Of a DNA stretch of 50,973 bases, positions 1-10,549 are shown in pieces (position 1 is the stretch's first letter; every line of letters begins with the position of its first letter). A program made the position numbers and the translations under genes. The notes under the pieces were generated by a model, which was not told where the DNA came from, ran no database searches, and saw only the letters and a program-made list of their open reading frames with translations. Where the stretch lies: positions 1-50,973 of the forward strand of contig JALNQF010000299.1 in assembly GCA_028456385.1 (NCBI GenBank). Reading direction: 5' to 3'. The stretch comes from Ophiosphaerella korrae (Eukaryota > Ascomycota > Dothideomycetes > Pleosporales > Phaeosphaeriaceae).

Positions 1-7
1 CTTTGGT

Positions 8-76
8 GTATCGGCCCCGCCCCCAACTTGTACCAGGGTTCACGAGAGTCTCGAGTGTTCAACGAACCCTCGTTAC
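8..76 (+). repeat. 69-bp repeat, third copy
   Basis: It begins GTATCGGCCCCGC and ends CCTCGTTAC. It aligns without gaps over 69 bp to the reverse complement of 29449-29517 (about 52 of 69 identical by hand count). It is probably one end of a copy truncated by the window edge. Confidence 0.65.
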
Positions 77-629
77 AAGAACTATAAACTTAGGGCTATA
101 AATAAACACTAAAGACGTAAAAACGCTTAGCCTAGATAATATATTACTTTAGGAGGCGTACTTAAGGCTAATTAGGCTTGTACGTTAATTACAATAATAG
201 AAAGGACTACTAAATAGGTAGTAGAGGATTAAGCTTCTAGTGTACGCTAACGTATACTACTAACATATAGGAATTGCTATATATAAGGCTACAAAAGGAA
301 TTAATGTAGATTAATCTAATATATCTACTTGTAAAGTTTTAAATTAATTAATTACGTTGTTGTAGAGTAATTATTTATAGAGTAATAAGATTTCTAGTAG
401 GGTAGGTAGGAAGGTAGTAGAACACGTTAATACACGCAGTTTTACTAAGAGAATCAAAGAAATTCAACAACTTTAAAGTAGAATAACTTTATTACTAAAA
501 TAGTTAGCTTATAGGGATGATTACTATTTATTATATTAACACTTATCTTCTTAGCTTAATAGCTCCCCTTCTAGTGTCAGGCTACAGGCTAGAGCTGCGC
601 GAGCGCGCAAGGCGAAGGGCCCTTAGGCA

Positions 630-716
630 ATATATACTGTTGCACTTCGATAACCAACGTTGTTGATTATTCGCGCCTTTTTGGTTGTTTGCCGCAGTAG
701 AGTAGAGTTGTGTTCT
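630..716 (+). repeat. Repeat with tRNA-like A box (copy B)
   Basis: It shares TATATACTGTT, CAACGTTGTTGA, a CTTTTTGG tract and GCAGTAGAGTAGAG with the reverse complement of 28441-28545. Differences are mostly transitions. Where copy A has TGGCGCAGTGG, a pol III A-box match, this copy reads TGCCGCAGTAG at 680-690. No B box follows in either copy. Confidence 0.55.
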
Positions 717-967
717 AACATCTAGTAGGTCTAATAATATAATTTTTAACCTATCCTAAAGTTAAAGTATATAGCTTTGAGAGAATAAACTTGGTAGTAA
801 TAATAAACCTATATTAAGAGTAAAGCAAAGTATACACCTATAACTACTACTATACAAAACTTCACGCACGAATATTATTTTTGGTATGTTGTGGAATACA
901 GAGGTATAGTTAGTCCATGAGCGTTGCATAGTATATACTTAAGAGATATAGGCTACGGCCACTACTT

Positions 968-3900
968 TCAATATTCCTCAGCCAGCACACTCCGGAAAGG
1001 AGGCAGCGTGTCATCAACATCCAACAACACTACTGGGAAGTCCAAATGTGACTCTTCAATTCCGACTTTTCTTGTTTCTTCCGAGCTCTCTGTATCATCG
1101 GCGCTATCGGACTGCTCCTGATCAAGACGTCCCCATACTCCAGTCCTCAACTTTCCCCATCTTGCACCGCTATCATCTACGTTGTCCTTGGAGCTCTTGC
1201 CCTCCCGGAGCCTCGCATTCGCTACCGCAACCTCAGTTACCCCCATGATCGAACCCCATTTTCCTGCAACCCCGTCCCCAGCGAGCTCATCGCGCCATAA
1301 CTTAAAGAACGGCAGGCCCATTTTCTGGTATGTATTGGCTGTGATTGGCGACTTCGGCGCGTTTAGCCCTGTCACTGTTTTGAACGTTGTGGCATCGATA
1401 ATTTGTATGTTGAGAATCTTGGAGTTGGCCACATCCCAGATCCGAGGGTCGTGCGTATCGCGCTCAACGTGCTGCTCGATGCTGCCACCGGCGCCGATGC
1501 CCAACATCGTTGGCTTCGGTGCATCCAAAACAGTAAATTCGAGAGTCTTCTGGAGGTAAGGCCTGATGGGCATGGCTGTGAAACTATTAGCCCTCCTGTA
1601 CCTGCAACCAATAGTGGCACGAGTAAGAGATGGAGACAGGCTTTTTGGTCGAGATATGTGGAGAGAACTGGAGAAAAAAAACGCACCGTCATCTAGAACA
1701 TCTCCTTGATAACTCAGAATCTGGCGATCGATTGAGATGGACAATTGCTGTTTAATTCTGTGCTTGACTTGGAGAATCGTCTCATCGCCTCCCAGCGTAA
1801 TCATCGTCTTGTTTCCGTTGTATATGATAAAAATTGTGTATCCACCACCGCGTAATCGGAGGACCATGTGGATTGTACTCTCCTGCATGATCAAGCACTA
1901 TTAGACGCAGGTTCTAAACGTTCAAAGCCATACTTACAGATCTCACGTTATGGAAGCTTAAGGGTCGACCTGCCGATATTAGATTCAATATCGCATCCGT
2001 GACGAGGAGACAACGTACCATCTTCCATTTGAGCACCTGCGAAGATCAGCCGCTGCTGATCTGGCGGTATACCTTCCTTGTCCGAAATTTTTATTTTGAT
2101 CTCATCAACCGTGTTGCCCGGGCAGCACGCAATCGTTATGGTTTTCCCGGTCAGGGTTTTGACGAAAATCTGCATGCTCGAGTTTTTGACAATAGCTGAG
2201 TTGTACCAGATCAAAAAGGTAGGTAGCAGCGCCTCAGAGTCGTCAACTTCCGTCTTGAAAACAGGGCTATTACTGGGACAGCTTTGGCGCTTAGACTCGA
2301 GTTCGTGTGCCCATGAGGACTCGCCCGTTATATTCTCTAAGCAACGTCGGAGGCTGGCCACGGTAGCGTCGCTCTCGAGCGCAATGCAAAATGGCTTTCC
2401 GGTTCCGTAACTTTTCGCAGTGTTTCGGACATTCACACGGCAGATTCGATGAGGGTATATCAGGTTGGATTCGACCTAGCAGGCGTAAGTGCGGATCCCA
2501 GCCGTAGCATTGGACGGGTTTACCAGAAAAACGTCCCACTCCGTCTTTTCCTTTGTAGAATAGCCGCTAGTCTGACAATGGGGAGGTGTCTCCAGGATGT
2601 CTCGAAGTGCGTGAAATTCGGCCCAGCTGCGAACTGGAACTAGAGGCGCATTACCTGTGAATCCACTCATATGGAGTACGCCGTTCAGAACGCCGAAAGC
2701 ATCCCTAAAGTAGCCAGTGACCTCTTGAAAGTCGTCGTCTTTGTCGAACTTGGGCGCAACCATGTCAGTTTCTCCTTCATACATTGCTAGCAATTCCTCA
2801 CCTCTTCTGAAACAGTTTTGCGACCTTCTCTCAGGCAAACATTGAATTTCCATTTTTTAGGTTCCTGGATATATATGCTCAGTTCAACAAGATCGGTTGT
2901 TTTGAGCTTCCTAGGGGCCTCTGCCAAAAGGTCTCCGATTAGTTTGGGTCGGTCTTTACGCACTGCGTTGAGACTTTTGACATGTATAATGTTGGAGCTA
3001 TGCAATCCCAGCTCTTTTGGAGTCTCCATGACATTATAAAAGCTTGCATTTGACGTTTTGGAGTGTGAGTAAGTTTTGAAAATCCATTGTTCCTGGTAGA
3101 TGTCCGCTTCGGTTCCGGCTGACATCATGTTTGTGTCATATTCAGGGATAAGTTGCAACTGGAGGCCTCCAATGCTATCCTGACCAGTAACTTGCCATTC
3201 AACCGTTCCTCCGATTGGATGATTCACGTCTGCATTGTCTCTCTCGCCGTGTGAGCTCTGGCATGTGCCCTCGGCACGGCGTTGGCGGTTTGCCTTTCGC
3301 TGCGGCGGAGTCAGTGGGGTAGCAACAAACTGTTTGACAATCCCAGGACTGGTTGCAATTCCATCTAGCCAAATCTGGTCAGGGGTGACGATGTAGTCTT
3401 GCCTTGGTCCAACCGAATTCATGCGCTTCATTATCGCATTCATATCACCAATCGCTGCCTCACCCGATATTCCATTTACCCCACCGAGAAACGGTCGGAT
3501 TGCAAATTTTCGTTCGCTATTTGACTTGAAGTTGATCCACATGGCTTCCATCTCTGTATTGACTTCATTAGAGCTGAGTGCGGATATGATAATAAAGTCA
3601 ATGTTAACTTACGATACATTGGGAAGAAGAGACCCCCTTGGGCAACGACCGAAGTCGGCAGCCGGCTGCCGAAGGCGCGAACGTCGAAGACCGGGAACCG
3701 GCCAAGGCCTGGCGGTAAGTCGTAGACGCTGCTATTTTCAGGAACCCGTACAGTCCTCATAAGCGAGATGGTAAGATCGCCTTGACCAACAGCGATAGAA
3801 TCGGAGGATACTCCTACAAACGGATCCTCTGAAATTGCATTTTCGTGGTTGTCAAGGTTGACTTTGATAGGATCCGGGCACAGTTTGCTGAGAAATGACG

Positions 3901-5867
3901 CAATTGTTTGCTCCGAATTGATTTTGAGAGGGCCAAATGACAAGTTGTAGCAAGGTTGGCCAAATGTCACCTCGACAGGAGTCGTGAATACGTCTATCCA
4001 AGTGGAATCAATCGGAGTACCATACTCGGCAAACTGAAACGTTTTCCACCGCTTAAGCCCTGTTTGACAATGAATCAGCTGTCGCCTGGTTTGATATCCT
4101 ACATATACGCACCGGGTTGCTTTGCTTTCAAGACCGCTCCAATCTGCTCGATGGGTGCGTCTGCGGGCAACTGAATAATTTGAGAGAAGGCCTTAGCTCC
4201 ATGATTATGGAATGTGGTTCTGTTTCTCAATCCGCTAATCTTTATTCGTATCATTTCTGAAGATGAGTATGGCTTACTAGAGATATCCTGTTCGCTAACT
4301 GAAGTCCTGGATGTCGTGGCCTGGCTGGGGCTTCGGCTCCTTGAGATTGACTGTCCGAGGGTATAGAGCGTTGTCGAGCTACTGGACTGCGAATCGGACA
4401 TACTACTTAAATCTGCTAGTTGTCGCGATCTGGCACCCGTTTGAGGCGAGATCGGTGTTGCTGTCGTAGGAGGGACGGTTTGATTGGCATCTCTCGTGGC
4501 CTTCCTAAGCAAACGAGCAGCTTCAAAAGGGGGTCGACGTTAGCAAACGCACATTGACGTCTAGGGGGAGAAACAAACCTCTCGGGCTTGACTCCCTCGC
4601 ACCAGCCAACTCTTTTATGGCTGCTTCCACCAGAATATAGTCCTGAGTCTTTGCACGATATCTGCACATGCTGCGATGGTCGGCGTTGAGCGGAATTATC
4701 CTCTCATTGGGAAGACCCAATATGGCCGAGTAATCGGGGACGACCTGAGCAAATTTAGAAAACTTAACAGCAGAGTATCCTTGAGAAGAACAAGAGTGAC
4801 CCACCAGAGTTGTAAGAGGAGGCTCCGCCCGCTGTTCGATAAAACTAATGATCTTCAATGGCGTAGCCCTGTGGACGAATTGCCGCGATATTTCCATGAG
4901 AGTATTGGACTTTTGATTAAGCTGGCGCAATAAGTTCTTGCGAACTCCATAGCCAAGTGTTGCCAGGTTCACAATGTTTGAAAAGAGCATTGCCCATGGC
5001 ACAATTTCGGAACCGCGGTGAGGAGTACCCATGAATATAATCCCAAGAGCCGAATCACTAATAGCTCCATAATGCAACCGTTCTTCATGGGCAATGATTA
5101 GTGCCTGCTAAGGCTTTAGCGATAAAACATGAATAGAATCCGCTCCTCCAATTTACCTTCTTAACCACGATGCCACCGAGACTATGGGCAATGAAAACAA
5201 GCGGCCTATCTAATGCCTGCAGAGTACATTAGTCAGAACTAAAAGCACTTTGGACAAATGATAACACAGCGCATACATCTCTGTCCGCTCGTACGGTCCT
5301 CAGCCGGTTGAGTAAATCTCTAGCAAAGCTTTCTATGCCAGATTTGGATCTGGAGAAGGCCAAAGCAGAGTCGTAGCCGAAAGTCATGATTCGGGAATTT
5401 GGAATAGCATCGGGAAGGAAGTTTTCCAACCAGAATTTGCCAGACTCGGGGTGGATCCAGGTATTTCTTGCCGTGCCATTCAGACCATGCACCGCAACAA
5501 TGCTATAGGCTTATCAGACTGTTGTTTTCGGCTTTTAAAACGGTTGCGAGGTCGCTTACTCGACCTCTACGTCTAGCTGTGGGTTGGGCTGAGCCTGCTT
5601 TGGGTAGAGAATGAACAAGCCGTGAGGTTCGCTATCCAAGGCATAGATTTCGGATTCCCCCGTCTCCGGCTCGGATATATCGCTCTGATCTCGAAGGCTT
5701 TGGGCTTCTTCCGCCGGCGTTGCTCGAGAAGATGCATGGAGCGAAGGCGAGTCGACGCGAGGGTGGTTCGCTGGGTCTCTCGCATTTTGATTGCTGCGAG
5801 TGTTCTCTGCCTGGTCGCTTTTTTCGTCTTGGAGCTTGGCGAACTGCCCCTTCAGTCGCTTTAGCAT
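968..5867 (-). CDS. SERAC1-like hydrolase fused to ubiquitin modules
   Basis: Thirteen exons are inferred: 5867-5560, 5502-5277, 5216-5157, 5104-4805, 4744-4579, 4520-4113, 4059-3613, 3553-2802, 2748-2524, 2475-2019, 1969-1938, 1882-1687 and 1575-968. They sum to 1395 codons in one frame. Residues about 100-350 are a DUF676/SERAC1-like alpha/beta hydrolase, with HGLNG, nucleophile Ser190 in AHSLGG, GTPHRGS and His321 in NADHRSM. A Ser/Arg-rich linker follows. Residues 590-720 carry [18 protein letters not shown] and GGVNGISGE, motifs I remember from fungal ubiquitin-fusion proteins of unknown function. Residues 976-1064 look ubiquitin-like. Residues 1065-1140 are a full 76-residue ubiquitin ending LRLRGG, and 1142-1207 are a further ubiquitin-like domain. 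The C-terminus has a GIGAGG module and a [11 protein letters not shown] tail. No transmembrane segment is seen. SERAC1-like domains often head fungal NLR-type proteins, but no NTPase domain is present here. The weakest splice is the AAG acceptor at 2749. Function is unknown; modular identity is confident. Confidence 0.82.
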
Positions 5868-6847
5868 GATTCACGACCTCGTAGCGAGGAACGAAAACGC
5901 AAAGGCAAATTCTGGTTCTTCGCAAACTCAGCCTTGAGCAAGAGCACATTCTTGTGCAAACGAAAGCTGAGCAGACCAACGGCTCCGGTGAGGCAAACGA
6001 GAATGGTCAGTGCCGCAATTGGATTAGTTTAGCGAGCTGAACGGGGCTGATGTTTTGCGACGCTGCTGCTGAGCATCAAGTGCGGGGATTGGTAACTACC
6101 GGTGTGTCGCGAATGCCGGATATGTCTTATTCAAGATTTCAAAGCGTGTTCGCCCGGCTCGACTCAGGTGCTGATGGGAGAACCGGTGACACGGTTTACT
6201 TCCCGCCCGTTGGAGCTGGCCTGCAAACAACCCAAGCTAGCTGCCTAGATAAGCCCCGTTCAAAAATCGGTGCTACGGTAGATGGCCCCAAAGCGCTCCA
6301 TTGCTGACCTGTTCACTTTTCCGCTCTCAGTGTCCATCGCCAGGGCGACCTCGATTCAATCCGCCTTGACAGCCTGCCATTTGACCCCACTAGCCTCGCT
6401 CCTGGCAGGTACGGCTCGAGCCGGAACGCCGCCTCTTTCTCCTTGTCCACTGAAAACTTAATCGCGTTGGTGCTGTTATTCTCCCGCCATACCCGGAGGT
6501 CCTTGATAGCTATTCCTGTGAGCTGCTCGATTCCGCCCATGCCCTGCTGGATTGCCTGCTTGGCCGCTTCCGTGTTAGCGGGGTAGACCGCTTACTTGCA
6601 CGGACTGCTTGCCTGTAAACCACGGTATAGAATACACTGCCTCCCGATCGTAGCTTGGAACAGATTGATAGATTCATTATCTATCATACTTGAAGTAAGG
6701 TCTGATCGGTCCTATTGCAGCCACGTCGCAACGTGAAGATTGCTATATTTGGAGAAATTTCCTGCAGGTGCAGTGGCGAGGCTGTATTTGTGCGCACTCA
6801 AGACTATTAACAAAATTTCGTGAGCCATCCATGTCAACCTTCGAGGT
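5868..6847. other. Intergenic, with an unrecognised ORF fragment
   Basis: It lies between the 5' end of the ubiquitin-fusion gene and the 3' end of the HET relic and should hold the fusion gene's promoter. On the minus strand, about 6600-6313, a coherent reading of some 90 residues contains QQGMGGIEQLTGIAIKDLRV and PYLPGARLV. It lacks a clear gene context and may be a gag-like or other gene fragment. I do not recognise it. Nothing else is supported. Confidence 0.4.
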
Positions 6848-8485
6848 TCATTTTTTGGAGAAGAAATCATGCACTTCTGATCTGGGGATATCTAAAAGAG
6901 GCACTCCTGTAACAAAGGCATCGAATGACTGTTTGCCTTCCTGGCTTGACGTGGCACGTTGTACCAAAGTGGTCGGCTTGTCCTTAAATGCCTTTACGTC
7001 GACTCCGCAGAGCATTGTGTCTGGATATAGAAATGAATTTTCTGAGGTTGGTGAACCGAAAGATCATTGAGGGCGCACTTTTTCGTAGTGAAGTCCCACT
7101 GGAGTCGCAGCATGTGCGATAAGGCGGAGAGCTTTAGCCAACCACCTTGGACTGAACCATACGGATTTTGGCTGGATGACAGTATGCTGTAGTCGAGAAC
7201 AGTGACCCCAACGAAACCATATATAGTGCTGCCGTCTTCGCATATAGAGTCAGGGATACTGTAAATAACATGTTCGTCAACCGAGACCCAGGAAAATGAT
7301 GGTCCGAGTGGTGTGACTGGGGCTGGTACCGATGTGATACCAAAATCCCTTATAACTCGCCAGGCTAAGCCAAATTTCACGTCCTTCAGCCAGATACCAG
7401 CGAGATGTTTGTCCCCAGAAGACCGCGCAATAATGCTAGCTATTCCTGATAACCCTGGAAGCCTATCGCTGGGTACTGTTAAACCCCTCCTGGTGTAGTT
7501 CGGGACGACCAGCATTCGCCACTCCATAAATGTGGTATTCATATCGTTTAATTGACTCAAGGGCCGAGATGGAGCTGTTTGACCTAGGGAATCTGACGAT
7601 AAATTAGAAAACCTGCCATAAATCGACATGGAACCCTGTTCAGGTACTTCAACAATTTGTTGTATATTTGTTGTGCTGTGAAGTTTCACCACATTCGCAG
7701 TCAATGGTACTTTGGCATTCCCAAACAACTTCATATGGGTTGAACCCAACACACCTGTGGGCAAGGAGGGTCTCTTGTAAAGCCCATGCCCGTTTGCCTA
7801 GCGGCCCAACACTGATAGGACTCAGTGGCGCCGGGTGATCGAGAGAGCCTGAATGAAGCATGCGTTGGCGCATCACCAGATCAAATTTGCCGCTTCCACC
7901 TTCTGACTCCAGACCTATACCTCGATAAATACTGTGTGGGTTTATAAGGAAGCCTTTGTTGTCATTATCAGCGGATGCCGCGGCGAGCACTAAGTAAGCA
8001 TCCGAATACACATCACACATCTTGGAAGACTCGCGTTCCCAGTCTTCTGCATCGTCTTGAATGATGCATAAGGAATCGGTCCATATATAGGATATTCCAA
8101 GCAGCAACGAGCAGTCAACTGCGTCCTTGAACGTCCGAGGCAGACTATCGTAGTCAATTCCGTTGATTCATGCGGTGATATTAGTAGCGGTCGTCTGACA
8201 TCCTACGAATCCGCCCCAGCAATGACTGAGGGGAATATATTTTCCCATTGCTCGGTTAAATTGTTGAAGCTTTAGTACCGGACCACGAGAGGTTTGTGTA
8301 ATGGTGACGAGCCGGCGAGGGAGCGTTGTTTCAGCCCTTTGCCGACACTTGGGGTGTTCATGGGATTTTTCGCAGACGCTTAACCATTTCTCGATCTTGC
8401 TAAAAAAAAGTCGTGCATCCCGGAGGTTGTTACTCAATGGCTCAGCTGCCTTGAGTGCACTCCACCTGGGACGGTGACCCGGCAT
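6848..8485 (-). pseudogene. HET-domain protein, broken
   Basis: The HET (heterokaryon incompatibility) domain is clear: YIPLSHCWGG, then LPRTFKDAV, YIWTDSLCIIQDD, ESSKM, RAWALQE and VVWEC. HET domains trigger incompatibility-type cell death in fungi. The ATG at 8485 starts a typical pre-HET segment. An in-frame TGA at 8170-8168 sits inside the HET domain, before INGIDYDSLP, where Arg (CGA) is likely in the ancestor. An intron there cannot remove it without losing the frame. Near 7710-7660 the frame shifts; a 61- or 97-nt intron ending at a CAG could explain that one. Near 7029-7024 an extra AT in TATAT shifts the frame away from YPDTMLCGVDV, and restoring that frame runs to a TGA at 6848. The domain identity is secure. 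The gene is judged non-functional because of two independent lesions. Confidence 0.8.
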
Positions 8486-10549
8486 AGCGTAGAACTCTAT
8501 CAGGGGGGAGAAACGTGTGCCACGAATTTATACTACTAGCTTTCGCCTGTAGATCGATAAATCTACAGTATAGCCGGGTACTTGATTATCAGATAAAGTT
8601 TTCAATACCCCCCGATAGATAATTGAGCATAGTTCGCATCCCCTGGCTGCTGAGGTACGAAACATCGATAGTGGTAAACTTTGCCTCAGTCTCCACAACA
8701 TTCCCAACGATTTGCGTCAGTCTGCTTGTATAAAGTCTGGCGTATAATTAAAGCATGTGGGACAGCAAAGTCGCTTCATTTGATCAAACAGAGGCTCCCT
8801 CGGGGCTAGTAATATCGCTATGCAGGTGGGGGTTCATTATTTACTATTGATATTTGCTATTATTGTTCTCGGCCGTGCAAGAACTGAAATGGCGTCTTAA
8901 CGAGAGTAGAATTGCTGATACGTGTGTCATCTGACCATGCCCAGGTAGGACTAACTTGATTTCTGCCTGACATTAGTGAATATTCAGCAAGTCACCGAAC
9001 CATCCTTTTCGATATCAGATACCCCCAGGTCTCCTTGCATAGTTTGGTGGTGGGTCGGTTCTGATTGGCCCACTCTCCAAAAAGGACAGTAAATTGGCTA
9101 CGAGGACCTGATATTTTCGCATTCTATTGATGTGATTAGAGTGACTACCTATCTAAATTGCCAAAGCCAGGTGCACGGTGCTAGAATTTCTTCGTTAAAA
9201 CATTCTGATTCAAGCCGATCGCAGTCCTCCGTGGTACTTTGGTAATAAAGTATTACCCGCATAAAATTTGATAGGGATGCAGTGACATTGTTTCCATCAC
9301 AGAACACCAGTATAGTCGATTTTCAAATACAGCACTAAATAACCATTACCTTTTAAGAGAGATAGTATTAAGCCTTATCTAAATGAGCAATTTCTGAATG
9401 TTCAAGCAATCACTGCTGCAGTAGAAGTTGCTGCTGCTTAAGCTGCAAAACCAGCACGTAAAACTCGTACAAAGGCTGCTAAAAGCAAGGCAGCTACTTT
9501 AGCTGCTCCGTCATTTGATTCTATGTGTAGCCAGTGGTAAATATAATTGTTGTTGTTGAGTTATATTATTCCAAAATTGAGGGCTCTTTTTTCGGTGGAA
9601 GGCCGAAAACCCAGTCGGCCGAAAAGTAGTTGCAGGCCTAAACATACCACTTTTGCGGAAAGACCATGTGGGGTGAGCTCCGTGTGATGGCCAGTGCTTA
9701 GCTAGGTAGACTAACCAAATACGGAGATTTGCATTTGCAGGACTGGGCTGCAGTTCCGCCTTTCTCAAGGTGCGACAGGACACAGGCTGAACCAGAAGTC
9801 TGCCTTGCGGGCTCTTTTTGATTAAGCATGCCGTCCGGAAGGCAAATTTGAAACGTGTACTAATCAGGTTCAACCCCATGATACCACGTTATCTAGCACA
9901 TCCTGTCCAGTCATGCCTGTATCATTACAGACACATCGATAGGACAAAGTCAGGTTTTTTTTTCAAGCGTAAGAAGAATTTTCTATTCGTGAAACAGGCA
10001 TAACAAGCCCTAGGAAGCCTCCTGTATTCCTTTCACCTCACTTCTACAAATAGCTCCTGAAGTTTTTCCAGAGAGGTACCTAGGCAGGGACCAATATGTA
10101 GAAACAAAATAATCCCTGTTTGAGCTTAGACAATCGTTGAGTAATCTATCACACACGCAGAGTACTTGCCTCCTACCCATCTGAATTGTCTCAATACTCA
10201 ATGGAGGGTTTTTCTTGGCGTCCAAGCCACAGCTCTTAAACGAGACGAATCACCATTGGAGAAAGCAAAGGTTTTATGCAACCCCTCATTGTGCCGCAGA
10301 CTTCGTTCCCTGTGCCACTACCTCACTCCTAATAGGACGATGTGTTACTTTGTGCATAATCAGCCGCATAAATAGCATAGGACCCCTACTTTTACCACAG
10401 CTTTCTAAGCTACGCCCAAATATCTACCTACTACATGTGGTATACCCATGCTCAGAATTCTACGCAAAGTTTCAAGATTGCTACCCGAGCCTATTTAATT
10501 TTGATGAAATCAACACCAAGTACGCCGGTCGCTGTGGGTTTCTACCGCG
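8486..10549. other. Intergenic, low coding potential
   Basis: No supported gene. Around 9411-9510 the plus strand reads as Ala/Lys-rich residues (for example KPARKTRTKAAKSKAATLAA) with one in-frame TAA. This could be the tail of an old protein or transposase, but nothing identifies it. The rest is mixed-composition DNA without long coherent frames. Confidence 0.45.

Larger units (their letters stand above)
1..900. repeat. AT-rich transposon relics
   Basis: No gene is visible. The stretch is TA-rich and CpG-poor apart from two GC-richer ends, which is the usual look of RIP-mutated repeats. Positions 8-76 match the ends of an inverted repeat pair at 28789-28857 and 29449-29517. Positions 630-716 match a repeat at 28441-28545. 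Both therefore belong to families also present in the 28.4-30.0 kb element. The window edge cuts the relic on the left, so its full extent is unknown. Confidence 0.7.

Noticed and set aside
1182..1559. 125-residue plus-strand frame across the 3' part of the ubiquitin-fusion gene
   Set aside because: Antisense shadow of the last exon, which carries clear family motifs on the minus strand.
8145..8206. Intron removing the TGA in the HET gene
   Set aside because: GTAGGA..GATAG borders exist, but 62 nt is not in phase and would delete the conserved LP segment.
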